Shown here piece after piece: positions 1 to 6,916 of a DNA stretch of 35,279 nucleotides. Source of the DNA: F23-B02 sp963632825 (GTDB taxonomy: Bacteria; Bacillota; Clostridia; Oscillospirales; Oscillospiraceae); assembly GCA_963632825.1 (NCBI GenBank), contig CAVGWF010000058.1, positions 1 to 35,279 of the forward strand, written 5' to 3'. The position numbers and the translations under genes were made by a program. Below the pieces are notes generated by a model. The model was given only the letters and a program-made list of their open reading frames with translations, had not been told where the DNA came from and made no database searches. The first letter of the stretch is position 1. The number at the start of each line of letters is the position of its first letter.

Positions 1-258
1 GTTTAACGGTTAATTTAGAAGCTATACCGCAGTAGCTGATAATAAATTATCAAATTATTATTAATTTTTCAAGTAACCATTGCGCAATTCGTGTGATTGC
101 AAAAACGCAGCACTGAAGTTTTTACAAAAATGACGATGCATATAGACAAAGAATGTGATATAACTAACTTTCATTGACTCACAATACCGATGCTTAAGCA
201 AAATACTGTCATTTATTTAACGAATAGCAGCCAGATACAAGAACATTATGTCAGAACG

Positions 259-295
259 ACACCAGAGCTTGCAAAAAGCTCCGGTGTTGTTTTTC
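259..295 (+). terminator. Rho-independent terminator-like hairpin
   Basis: The arms 259-270 and 276-287 pair over 12 positions with a single A-C mismatch around a 5-base loop. TGTTTTTC follows directly. It would stop transcripts entering from the left edge before the MFS operon; the gene it serves is outside the window. Confidence 0.6.
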
Positions 296-409
296 TTTGC
301 CTTTGAGGCTGCCTTATTTTTCCTTGTGCAAATGATAAATCGAGATTGACAACCTTTTGGCGAAATGCAGTTGATGAGCCCCGAGAGGGATGATAAAGTC
401 TTAACAAAG

Positions 410-459
410 GCAGCGCAGGAAACCGTTTCGACGGGAACGGAAACAGCACCTAACGCTGC
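410..459 (+). promoter_or_regulatory. Nested leader hairpin before the MFS operon
   Basis: GCAGCG (410-415) is complementary to CGCTGC (454-459). Inside it, CCGTT (423-427) is complementary to AACGG (436-440). The element ends about 60 bases before the MFS start codon and could be leader RNA structure or an operator. No known riboswitch class was recognised. Confidence 0.3.
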
Positions 460-518
460 GGCACTTGCAAGCGTCAAATGAAATCGGACAACAAAAATGT
501 ATAAAGGAGAATGAAATA

Positions 519-1805
519 ATGCAAAAAAGCGGACTCGTAAAAAGCAGCAAATACGCGTGGGTCGTATTGGCACTGCTTATACTCATGCAGTTTGTATATG
601 CCGGTATCACGCTGAGCACCGTTACCCTGTACATGGAGCCCATCCTCAATGCACACCCCGAGGTGTCCCGTACCGCATATGCTCTAACGATCACCCTCAA
701 CGGCGGCGCAAATGCCATAATCAGTATATTCTTCGGCAAGCTCGTTGAAAAGTTCGGGCTCAAGAAGATGATTTCCTTCTGCTCGCTGCTGATGATAGCC
801 GGCGTTCTTCTGTATGCAAACGGCACCGTCATCTGGATGTTCTACCTTGCAGCGATCCTTCAGGGCATTTCCCTCTGCTTCTGCTCCGGCGCTTCCTGCT
901 CGATCATATTCAGCAAATGGTTTGCCCACTCCACCGGCACTCTGCTTTCCGCAACAGCGATCGGCTCCGGACTTGCAGGCGTTATCTTCAGCCCGATAGT
1001 CTCCAACTGGATCAGCACCATCGGCTGGACAGCTTCGCTCTACATCAACTGCGCGATCGTCGTTTTCACCGCAGTCGTTCTCATTGTGTTCCTCAAGGAC
1101 AGCCCTGAAAAGTACGGAGTAAAGCCCATGTGGAATGACAAGGTCAAGATCGCCGACGAAAGCGGCGCGATCATCCCCTACGGCGTCACCGCCAAGGAAG
1201 CATACAAATCCGTACAGTTCTGGTGCGGCACGATCGGTATCGGTCTGTTCGGACTGATCATCTACGGAGCTATCTGCAATATCGCGATTTTCTCATCCGA
1301 CCTCGGCTATGACGGCGGCGTGATGCTGTCTGTCATGTATGCGGCGAACATCATCCTTCAGCTGCCGTTCGGCATCCTCGCCGACAAGCTCGGCATCCGT
1401 ACCTGCATGGTTGCATACTCGATCATGGCAATCGCCTCGGTGTTCATCTATGCCACTGCACCTGCCATCGGCATGATGTATGTCGGCACCGTCCTTCTCG
1501 GCGGCTCGTTCTGCATCCTCAAGGCGACCCTTCCCGTTTACACCCTGCAGATCTTCGGCAACCGTGCACAGGGTCAGATCATGGGCATCATGATCGCCGT
1601 TATGAACTGCGGCGTTGCCTTCGGTATGCCCGTGCTGAACGCCGCATATGACATCACCGGCTCTTACAGCGGCATGTTCAGGCTCTTCGGCTTCCTCGGT
1701 ATCGTCCTTGCCGTCATGATCTTCATCGGCTGCAAGCCCATCAGGAAGGTCGTAGACGAGAAGAAGGCCATCGAATCCGGTAAGACCGCCTCGGCGAACG
1801 AATAA
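519..1805 (+). CDS. MFS transporter (OFA/MCT-like), probable substrate importer
   Basis: This is a 428-residue polytopic membrane protein with about 12 hydrophobic segments in two six-helix halves and a charged central loop. It carries an MFS-type cytoplasmic loop in the N half (FGKLVEKFGLKK) and a second in the C half (FGILADKLGIRT). The overall pattern is that of the oxalate/formate-antiporter or monocarboxylate-type branch of the major facilitator superfamily. The start at 519 is chosen because AAAGGAG lies 7-8 bases upstream; an in-frame ATG at 465 has no ribosome binding site. It opens a same-strand run with an enoate-reductase-like flavoenzyme, two DUF3237 proteins and two short-chain dehydrogenases. 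It therefore probably moves the substrate or product of that pathway, a placement like baiG in bile-acid operons. The substrate is not determinable from sequence. Confidence 0.85.
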   Translation: MQKSGLVKSSKYAWVVLALLILMQFVYAGITLSTVTLYMEPILNAHPEVSRTAYALTITLNGGANAIISIFFGKLVEKFGLKKMISFCSLLMIAGVLLYANGTVIWMFYLAAILQGISLCFCSGASCSIIFSKWFAHSTGTLLSATAIGSGLAGVIFSPIVSNWISTIGWTASLYINCAIVVFTAVVLIVFLKDSPEKYGVKPMWNDKVKIADESGAIIPYGVTAKEAYKSVQFWCGTIGIGLFGLIIYGAICNIAIFSSDLGYDGGVMLSVMYAANIILQLPFGILADKLGIRTCMVAYSIMAIASVFIYATAPAIGMMYVGTVLLGGSFCILKATLPVYTLQIFGNRAQGQIMGIMIAVMNCGVAFGMPVLNAAYDITGSYSGMFRLFGFLGIVLAVMIFIGCKPIRKVVDEKKAIESGKTASANE

Positions 1806-1820
1806 GTACCCCCCGTACAT

Positions 1821-1858
1821 TCTCCGCTGCCGGCTCATCCGAGCCGGCGGCGGGGAGA
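1821..1858 (+). promoter_or_regulatory. GC-rich intercistronic hairpin (MFS / flavoenzyme gap)
   Basis: GCCGGCTC (1829-1836) and GAGCCGGC (1841-1848) pair perfectly around a 4-base loop. The stem extends outward with a bulge to about 1821 and 1858. No T-run follows, so it is not a standard terminator. It may mark RNA processing or protect one segment of the transcript. Confidence 0.55.
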
Positions 1859-1901
1859 CGATATGATATCAGGTAAAAACAAACAAAGGAGCAAACCGAA
1901 A

Positions 1902-3857
1902 ATGGAAAAGAAAGATTACAGTCCTCTTTTTACCCCGTTTAAGATAGGTAAGATGGAGCTCAAGAACCGCCTTGTGCTTTCTCCTATGGGTCACAATGCA
2001 TCTCTCCCTTACGGCGCAAAGTCCGATTGGGAGATAGATTACTATGAAGAACGCGCAAGAGGCGGCGTCGGTATGATAATCACCGGCTGCACTCCTCTTA
2101 CCGAGAAGATCGCGCAGGGCTCTCACGAGGGAACTCTTGAAAGTGATATTCCCATTCCCGCATACACGGATCTCGTTGAGAGAGTCCACCGCTGGGGAGC
2201 AAAGATCTGCCTTCAGATGACTCCGGGCACGGGACGCAACGGCTACCCCAACGAGTTTGGCGACAAGCTCATCTCCTCATGCGAGCAGCCCACCTTCTTC
2301 AAGCCTGATGTTTTCACCCGTGAGATGACAAGGGAGGAAATAAAGGAGCTTCAGGAGACCTTCAGGTACGCGGCGGGCGTCGCCCGTGACGCAGGCTTCG
2401 ATGCCATTGAGATACATGCTCATGCGGGCTACCTCATCGACCAGTTTATGTCCAAGGTTTTTAATCACCGCACCGACGAGTACGGCGGCAGTGCCGAGAA
2501 CCGCACACGCTTTGCCCGCGAGATGGTCGAGGCGGTCCGCTCCGTAGTAGGTCCGGATATGCCCATCCTGTTCCGCATCGCACTTGACCACGGCTGGGAA
2601 GGCGGCCGTACCTTCGATGAGTCCAAGGAGCTTGTCGAGTGGCTCCAGAAGTGCAGCATCGACGCATTCGATGTCGACGCCGGCTCTTACGAGCGCCTTG
2701 ACTACATTTTCCCGCCCTCCTATCAGGGTCCCGCCTGCATGAGCTATGTCTGCGATTTCGCAAGAGAGAATATCAGCAAGCCCATTCTCAACGGCGGCAC
2801 TCACGACCCCGATACCGCGCTCGAGCTCATTACCTCCGGCAAGGCTGACTTCGCAATCCTCGGCCGTGCGCTCATCGCCGACCCCGATATCCCCAACAAG
2901 CTGCTTGCCGGTCACCGTGAGGATGTCCGTCCCTGCCTGCGCTGCAACGAGGACTGTATCGGCCGTATCTGGAACCGCCGTACCAAGATATCCTGCTCCG
3001 TCAACACCAGAGTGGGCGAGGAGAGAGCCTTCAGGATCGAAAAGACCAATGACCCGAAGAATATCGTCATCATCGGCGCAGGTCCCTCCGGCCTTGAAGC
3101 TGCCCGTGTTGCCGCGCTCAAGGGACACAGGGTCACCGTATATGAGAAGGACGGTCACCTCGGCGGTACCGCCCGTGTAATAGCGACATCCTCATTCAAA
3201 AATTACATCCGTGCTCTGTTTGAGTACTACACAGTGCAGATGGATAAGCTCGGTGTCGAGATACATCTGAACACCGAAATCAAGGCAGACGATCCCGTTC
3301 TGGAAGCTGCCGACTGGATATTTGTAAGCACCGGCACCGTTCCCGTATGCCCGCCGATCCCCGGCCTTGACGGCAGCAATGTTTTCAATATGTACGAGGT
3401 GCATAAGGACCACGGTCTTGTCAAGGGCGACAATATCGTCATCTGCGGCGGCGGTGAGTCCGGCTGTGACGGCGGCTACGAGCTGGCTCTCGACTACGGC
3501 AAGAATGTCACCATCGTCGAAATGGCGGATATCATGGCAAAGGACGCAATGTTTATAAACCGCGACTGCATCTGCGCGAAGATGGAAAAGCTCGGCGTCC
3601 GCCTGATGACCAAGACCAAGGTGCTCAGCGTCGACGAAAACGGCGTCACCGTCGAGAAGGCCGACGGCAGCACCGAGTACCTGCCCGCAGATACCGTTAT
3701 CAACGCTCTCGGCATGAAGCCCAGAACGGAGCTGGTGGACGCGCTCAAGGCAAAGTACTACAACAAGACCATTGCCATGGGCGACAGCGTCAGGATGGGC
3801 AAGATAGGCACTGCGGTACGCAGCGGCTTCTTTGCGGCAATGAGTATAGATCGCTGA
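1902..3857 (+). CDS. NADH:flavin oxidoreductase, Old Yellow Enzyme / 2,4-dienoyl-CoA reductase family with [4Fe-4S] site
   Basis: This 651-residue protein has the three-part layout of FadH, BaiCD/BaiH and clostridial enoate reductases. Residues 1-340 form an FMN-binding TIM barrel with HAHAGYLIDQF at 172-182 and the family signature HRTDEYGGSAENR at 189-201. A cysteine cluster follows (C345, C348, C352, C365; CX2CX3CX12C) for a [4Fe-4S] centre. The C-terminal part is a FAD/NAD(P)H module with GAGPSG at 392-397 and a second nucleotide motif, GGGESG. The family reduces C=C bonds conjugated to a carbonyl, passing electrons from NAD(P)H through FAD and the cluster to FMN. The start at 1902 follows AAAGGAG; the upstream in-frame ATG at 1863 lacks one. 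The neighbours suggest reduction of an unsaturated cyclic ketone or enoate. The substrate is unknown. Confidence 0.92.
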   Translation: MEKKDYSPLFTPFKIGKMELKNRLVLSPMGHNASLPYGAKSDWEIDYYEERARGGVGMIITGCTPLTEKIAQGSHEGTLESDIPIPAYTDLVERVHRWGAKICLQMTPGTGRNGYPNEFGDKLISSCEQPTFFKPDVFTREMTREEIKELQETFRYAAGVARDAGFDAIEIHAHAGYLIDQFMSKVFNHRTDEYGGSAENRTRFAREMVEAVRSVVGPDMPILFRIALDHGWEGGRTFDESKELVEWLQKCSIDAFDVDAGSYERLDYIFPPSYQGPACMSYVCDFARENISKPILNGGTHDPDTALELITSGKADFAILGRALIADPDIPNKLLAGHREDVRPCLRCNEDCIGRIWNRRTKISCSVNTRVGEERAFRIEKTNDPKNIVIIGAGPSGLEAARVAALKGHRVTVYEKDGHLGGTARVIATSSFKNYIRALFEYYTVQMDKLGVEIHLNTEIKADDPVLEAADWIFVSTGTVPVCPPIPGLDGSNVFNMYEVHKDHGLVKGDNIVICGGGESGCDGGYELALDYGKNVTIVEMADIMAKDAMFINRDCICAKMEKLGVRLMTKTKVLSVDENGVTVEKADGSTEYLPADTVINALGMKPRTELVDALKAKYYNKTIAMGDSVRMGKIGTAVRSGFFAAMSIDR

Positions 3858-3870
3858 GCATGAAACGGCT

Positions 3871-3895
3871 GTCCGTGCCGTCACGCGGCACGGAC
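3871..3895 (+). promoter_or_regulatory. Perfect intercistronic hairpin before first DUF3237 gene
   Basis: GTCCGTGCCG (3871-3880) and CGGCACGGAC (3886-3895) form a 10-bp stem with a 5-base loop, ending about 10 bases before the AAAGGAG of the next gene. No T-run follows. It resembles the hairpin at 1821-1858 in placement, directly upstream of the next ribosome binding site in the same operon. Confidence 0.6.
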
Positions 3896-3922
3896 GGCTC
3901 AAAAGAAAGGAGCAAAATCGTT

Positions 3923-4411
3923 ATGAGAGATACCATTCCTTATGAATTAGAGTACCTTTTCTCCTACGCGGCCGACTGCGACCCTAACTTTGAAGTTTAT
4001 GATCCGTCTGTCTTCGGCGGCTTCCGCCTTACGGGCTACATCATCGGCGGCTGGGTAAAGGGCGACAGGATAAACGGCAGACTGAAGCCCTTCGGCGGCG
4101 ACTGGTGCCACGGCACGCCGAACGGAACGCAGAATGTGAATGTACGCGCGACCATTGAGACGGACGACGGCGCAAAGATCTACATGCCGTATCAGGGCAG
4201 AAACGACATCGGCGGCTACGAGGATGTTCTCAAGTACAAAAAATTCATCTTCCCCGAGCAGGTGCGCAATGCGATACACTACCAGCTCGAGACCGACGAT
4301 CCCCGCTACGAATGGCTCAACCACACCTTCTGCATCGGCTTCGGCGTGGCAAAATTCACCGACCCCGTTGTCGTGCGCTACGATGTTTACGCCGTTAGCA
4401 CCAAGAAGTGA
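3923..4411 (+). CDS. DUF3237 family protein (first of two)
   Basis: This is a 162-residue soluble protein with no signal peptide. The DUF3237 signature is clear: an N-terminal E-L-E-Y-L-F-S-Y strand, then GGDW near the middle, then N-V-R-A-T-I-E-T-D-D-G-A and Y-M-P-Y-Q-G-R. The family is short and beta-rich, and no biochemical activity is established to my knowledge. Members often lie beside dehydrogenases and oxidoreductases in catabolic clusters. The start at 3923 is chosen for the AAAGGAG upstream; an in-frame ATG at 3860 lies inside the preceding hairpin region and lacks one. It is followed 15 bases later by a second, divergent DUF3237-like gene, so the two may form a hetero-oligomer or act on successive intermediates. 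A role as an isomerase or hydratase-like step between the flavoenzyme and the dehydrogenases is only a guess. Confidence 0.8.
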   Translation: MRDTIPYELEYLFSYAADCDPNFEVYDPSVFGGFRLTGYIIGGWVKGDRINGRLKPFGGDWCHGTPNGTQNVNVRATIETDDGAKIYMPYQGRNDIGGYEDVLKYKKFIFPEQVRNAIHYQLETDDPRYEWLNHTFCIGFGVAKFTDPVVVRYDVYAVSTKK

Positions 4412-4426
4412 GAAAGGAGAAGAAAT

Positions 4427-4912
4427 ATGGCTAACGATTTGAACAAGACCCGTATCGACCATCTTTTTTCCGCCGATATCGACCTTGAGTGCTGGGGCTT
4501 TTACCCCTCCGTCGGCGGCGGCGTTCGCGTAAACTCCGTTCCAAGGTCCGGCGAGGTGTTCACGCGGACAGAGGTCATCGGCGAGGTCGTCCCCGGCGGA
4601 GAGGTAACGCAGCTTCTGCGTTATAACGGCGTTTTTGAACTCGACGGACGCATCACCTTAAAGCTCAATGACGGCACGCTGGTCTATGTGCCTTATACCG
4701 GCAGAGCCGATTTCTGTACCGTCGACGAGATAAAGGAATTTGCATCGGGCAATATCGAACGCGGTACCGATGTCTACTTCGCAAGCCCCATCGAATCGAC
4801 GGATCCCAGGCTTGACAAGATGTTCGTTTTTGCGGTCGGAAGACTTGATAACGCAGGAAAACCCACAAAGCTCATGCTCGACCTTTACGAGTACGAGTGT
4901 CTGCCCCTTTAA
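4427..4912 (+). CDS. DUF3237-like protein (second of two)
   Basis: This 161-residue protein is related to the gene just upstream. It shares the order of a beta-rich N-terminus, a G-R-I-T-L-K-L-N-D-G-T-L-V strand and a Y-V-P-Y-T-G-R-A-D motif matching Y-M-P-Y-Q-G-R-N-D of the first copy. It lacks the GGDW motif, which suggests a divergent paralogue with a different or lost function. AAAGGAG lies about 7 bases before its ATG. It sits between the first DUF3237 gene and a short-chain dehydrogenase and is surely in the same transcript. No function can be assigned. Confidence 0.7.
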   Translation: MANDLNKTRIDHLFSADIDLECWGFYPSVGGGVRVNSVPRSGEVFTRTEVIGEVVPGGEVTQLLRYNGVFELDGRITLKLNDGTLVYVPYTGRADFCTVDEIKEFASGNIERGTDVYFASPIESTDPRLDKMFVFAVGRLDNAGKPTKLMLDLYEYECLPL

Positions 4913-4930
4913 GGCAACAGGAGGTACGAT

Positions 4931-5686
4931 ATGTTTGATCTTCATGGCAGAGTAGCGGTCGTTACCGGCGCATCCAGCGGTCTTGGCCGTCAGTTCGCAC
5001 TCGCGCTCGCGGGTCAGGGTGCAGATATAGTCCTGCTTGCGCGCCGCATGGAAAAGCTCGAAGCAGTTGCACGGGAGGTCAGAGCAAAGGGCGTCAGTTG
5101 CCTGCCCGTCAAGTGCGATATCTGTGAGCTCGACGATATAAAAGCAGCCGTAAAGGCTGCCGTTGACGAGTTCGGCAAGGTCGATATCCTCGTCAACAAT
5201 GCGGGCGGAGGACCGTTCTATCCCATAACCGAGACTCCGGACGACTTCTGGCAGCACGGCCTTGACCTTGAGCTCACCGGCGTATTCCGCTGCATCCGCG
5301 AGTTTGGCAGGGAGATGATCAAGGCGGGCTATGGCCGCATCATCAACAATGCATCTCTGTTCGGCCGCATCGGCACGGGAGAGATAGCGATCTCCAACTA
5401 CTGCGCAGTCAAGGGCGGCGTTGTGAACCTCACGCGTGAGGTCGCCTGTGAGATGTGCAGACACGGCATTACCTGCAACTGCGTGTGCCCCGGCTTCTTC
5501 CCCTCGGAGTCCAACAGCCCCGAGGCTATGGAAATGCTCGGACCGTGGATAAACTCCCGCGTGCCCATGGGCAGAGCCGGCGTTGACGGTGAGCTCGACA
5601 GCACGATAATCTATCTTGCGGCAGACGAATCGTCGTATGTAAACGGCGCGATCGTCTCCTGCGACGGCGGCTGGACATGCTGCTGA
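4931..5686 (+). CDS. Short-chain dehydrogenase/reductase (SDR), first copy
   Basis: This 251-residue classical SDR has the NAD(P)-binding glycine motif TGASSGLG at 12-19 and NNAG at 89-92. The catalytic set is S142, Y157 and K161 (YCAVK). The C-terminal S-C-D-G-G-W is the usual SDR ending. Members interconvert hydroxyl and keto groups using NAD(H) or NADP(H). ARR at 37-39, at the end of the second strand, hints at NADPH preference, but this is weak. CAGGAGG precedes the ATG. It follows the DUF3237 pair by 18 bases and precedes a second SDR, so the cluster probably carries out two stereochemically or regiochemically distinct keto/hydroxyl steps. Confidence 0.88.
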   Translation: MFDLHGRVAVVTGASSGLGRQFALALAGQGADIVLLARRMEKLEAVAREVRAKGVSCLPVKCDICELDDIKAAVKAAVDEFGKVDILVNNAGGGPFYPITETPDDFWQHGLDLELTGVFRCIREFGREMIKAGYGRIINNASLFGRIGTGEIAISNYCAVKGGVVNLTREVACEMCRHGITCNCVCPGFFPSESNSPEAMEMLGPWINSRVPMGRAGVDGELDSTIIYLAADESSYVNGAIVSCDGGWTCC

Positions 5687-5717
5687 CAACCAAATCTGAC
5701 AAGGAAAGGATATAATC

Positions 5718-6515
5718 ATGGATCTTAAGCTTAAAGATAAAGTCGTTCTCATCAACGGCGCGACCGGCGGTATCGGCAGAGCGGTGTGCTTTGCCCTTAA
5801 AGAGGAGGGTGCAAGGATAGCACTTTCCGGACGCGATGCAGACAAGGTTGCAAAGCTCGCAGCCGACCTCGGGCTCGGCTCTGACAGGCTGTGGACAAAT
5901 GTTGCCGATGTAACGGACGAGGAGCAGGTCAAGGCATTTGTCGACGGCGCACTCGCCCACTTCGGACACATTGATTCCATTATCCCCAACGCAGGCTACG
6001 AGGGTAAGTGGGAGTTTAACAGCCAGATGAGCAAGGAAAACTTCGACAAGGTTTTCGGCATCAATGTTCTCGGCGTAATGTATATGCTCAAGTATGGCGG
6101 CGATGCCCTTGCAAAGCAGGGACACGGCTCAGTCGTAATCACCTCGTCGATAGGCGGCGTTGTCGGCAGCCCCGGTATGGCCATCTACTGTGCCTCCAAG
6201 CATGCCGTGCAGGGACTCATGAAGTCTGCCGCCCGCGAGCTCGGTCCCAAGGGCGTCAATGTCAACAGCGTCAATCCCGACGGCGTTGATACCTCCATGC
6301 TCACCCGTATCGGCGAAAACGCACTCGGTGATTCAATGAGCCCGGAGGAGCGCTACGCGGCACTCGTCTCCGGCACCTACGACAAGCGTGCCGCAACTCC
6401 CGAGGAAGTCGCGTACCTCATTCTGTATTATATCTCACCGTGGGCATCCCACATTTTCGGTACCAAGACCGTCATAGACGGCGCAAACGGCGACGGCGAG
6501 ACCGTGAGACCGTAA
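5718..6515 (+). CDS. Short-chain dehydrogenase/reductase (SDR), second copy
   Basis: This 265-residue classical SDR has GATGGIG at 14-20 and NAG at 91-93 (preceded by proline rather than asparagine). The catalytic residues are S144, Y157 and K161 (YCASK). It is clearly not a recent duplicate of the SDR just upstream: the cofactor loop, substrate region and C-terminus all differ. AAGGAAAGG precedes the ATG. It ends the six-gene operon. By family, it oxidises or reduces a secondary alcohol/ketone pair; the partner substrate is presumably made or consumed by the flavoenzyme at 1902-3857. No substrate can be named. Confidence 0.88.
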   Translation: MDLKLKDKVVLINGATGGIGRAVCFALKEEGARIALSGRDADKVAKLAADLGLGSDRLWTNVADVTDEEQVKAFVDGALAHFGHIDSIIPNAGYEGKWEFNSQMSKENFDKVFGINVLGVMYMLKYGGDALAKQGHGSVVITSSIGGVVGSPGMAIYCASKHAVQGLMKSAARELGPKGVNVNSVNPDGVDTSMLTRIGENALGDSMSPEERYAALVSGTYDKRAATPEEVAYLILYYISPWASHIFGTKTVIDGANGDGETVRP

Positions 6516-6587
6516 ATTCCCGGCATACAGGTTCTCCTTTCGGATCATATGTGATCTTCATAGCATATCCTTCCTACCCTCCCTGAG

Positions 6588-6725
6588 CCGAGGGGACGCT
6601 TCCGCCCCTCGGGTGAGCGCCGGTTAAATGCACCGGCCGGCTGGGCGCAAGCCATCCGTTCAGACGCCGGCTGCATTTATTCGGTGCTTGCTCACATTCC
6701 GCCCGGTGCATCGGGCTTCGCGGCA
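6588..6725. ncRNA. Highly structured intergenic element, possible unknown structured RNA
   Basis: The first stem is an 8-bp perfect hairpin (6588-6595 with 6605-6612). A larger hairpin follows. GTGAGC (6613-6618) pairs with GCTCAC (6690-6695), AAATGCA (6626-6632) with TGCATTT (6672-6678), and CCGGC (6633-6637) with GCCGG (6666-6670). GGCT (6639-6642) and AGCC (6650-6653) form an inner loop stem. No T-run follows. I do not recognise a known RNA family. It could also be a degenerate mobile repeat. Confidence 0.35.
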
Positions 6726-6806
6726 GGGAAGGACGCACCAGATATGTGCATGGACAGCCTGCGGTCTGCCACTTATAAAAAAATACGTTCTTATGGATGA
6801 AAACCC

Positions 6807-6835
6807 TTGACTTTACGGGGGTTATTATGTATATT
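6807..6835 (+). promoter_or_regulatory. Sigma-A promoter for the polyamine transporter operon
   Basis: TTGACT (6807-6812) is separated by 17 bases from TATATT (6830-6835). The predicted start near 6842 lies only a few bases before the hairpin at 6847-6882. Confidence 0.65.
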
Positions 6836-6846
6836 GTTCACGATGC

Positions 6847-6898
6847 AAAGGGCACTCCGGACGCAGGTCCGGGGTGTCCTTTCTCATATTTTATTTTA
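6847..6898 (+). terminator. Terminator-like hairpin at the start of the pot leader
   Basis: The arms 6847-6862 and 6867-6882 pair over 16 positions, including two G-T pairs, around a 4-base loop. An AAA tract lies at the base of the left arm and a T-rich but interrupted tail (TCTCATATTTTATTTT) follows. It could end transcripts from the SDR operon, or attenuate those starting at the promoter just upstream. Confidence 0.55.
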
Positions 6899-6916
6899 AG
6901 AAATGGGGGAGGATAA

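Larger units (their letters stand above)
1..518. other. AT-rich leader region without a convincing gene
   Basis: No open frame here has both a credible ribosome binding site and a recognisable product. The first 250 bases are very AT-rich. They are followed by a terminator-like hairpin (259-292) and then a GC-richer stretch just before the MFS gene. A possible weak promoter has TTGACA at 346-351, with only a poor -10 match about 18 bases downstream. A nested dyad (GCAGCG 410-415 with CGCTGC 454-459, and CCGTT 423-427 with AACGG 436-440) could fold in the leader of the downstream operon. No regulator gene lies next to it. Confidence 0.5.
6516..6916. other. 401-base gap with dense secondary structure
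   Basis: No credible gene lies between the second SDR and the polyamine transporter. The gap contains a small dyad (GATCA 6543-6547 / TGATC 6552-6556), a GC-rich multi-stem segment (6588-6725), a strong promoter (6807-6835) and a terminator-like hairpin (6847-6882). A 60-codon open frame at 6628-6810 has no ribosome binding site and a composition unlike a protein. Confidence 0.6.

Noticed and set aside
2277..3158. Minus-strand open frame of 293 codons
   Set aside because: It is antisense to the flavoenzyme gene and has no ribosome binding site or domain.
4658..5989. Minus-strand open frame of 443 codons
   Set aside because: It overlaps the DUF3237 and SDR genes in antisense and crosses several real gene junctions; no family resemblance.
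519..6515. Assignment of the first operon as a bile-acid (bai) operon
   Set aside because: BaiB, BaiE, BaiF and BaiI homologues are missing and DUF3237 is not part of bai operons; only general enzyme classes match.
6628..6810. 60-codon frame in the structured gap
   Set aside because: No ribosome binding site, Arg/Pro/Cys-rich composition, and it runs through the stems of the structured element.
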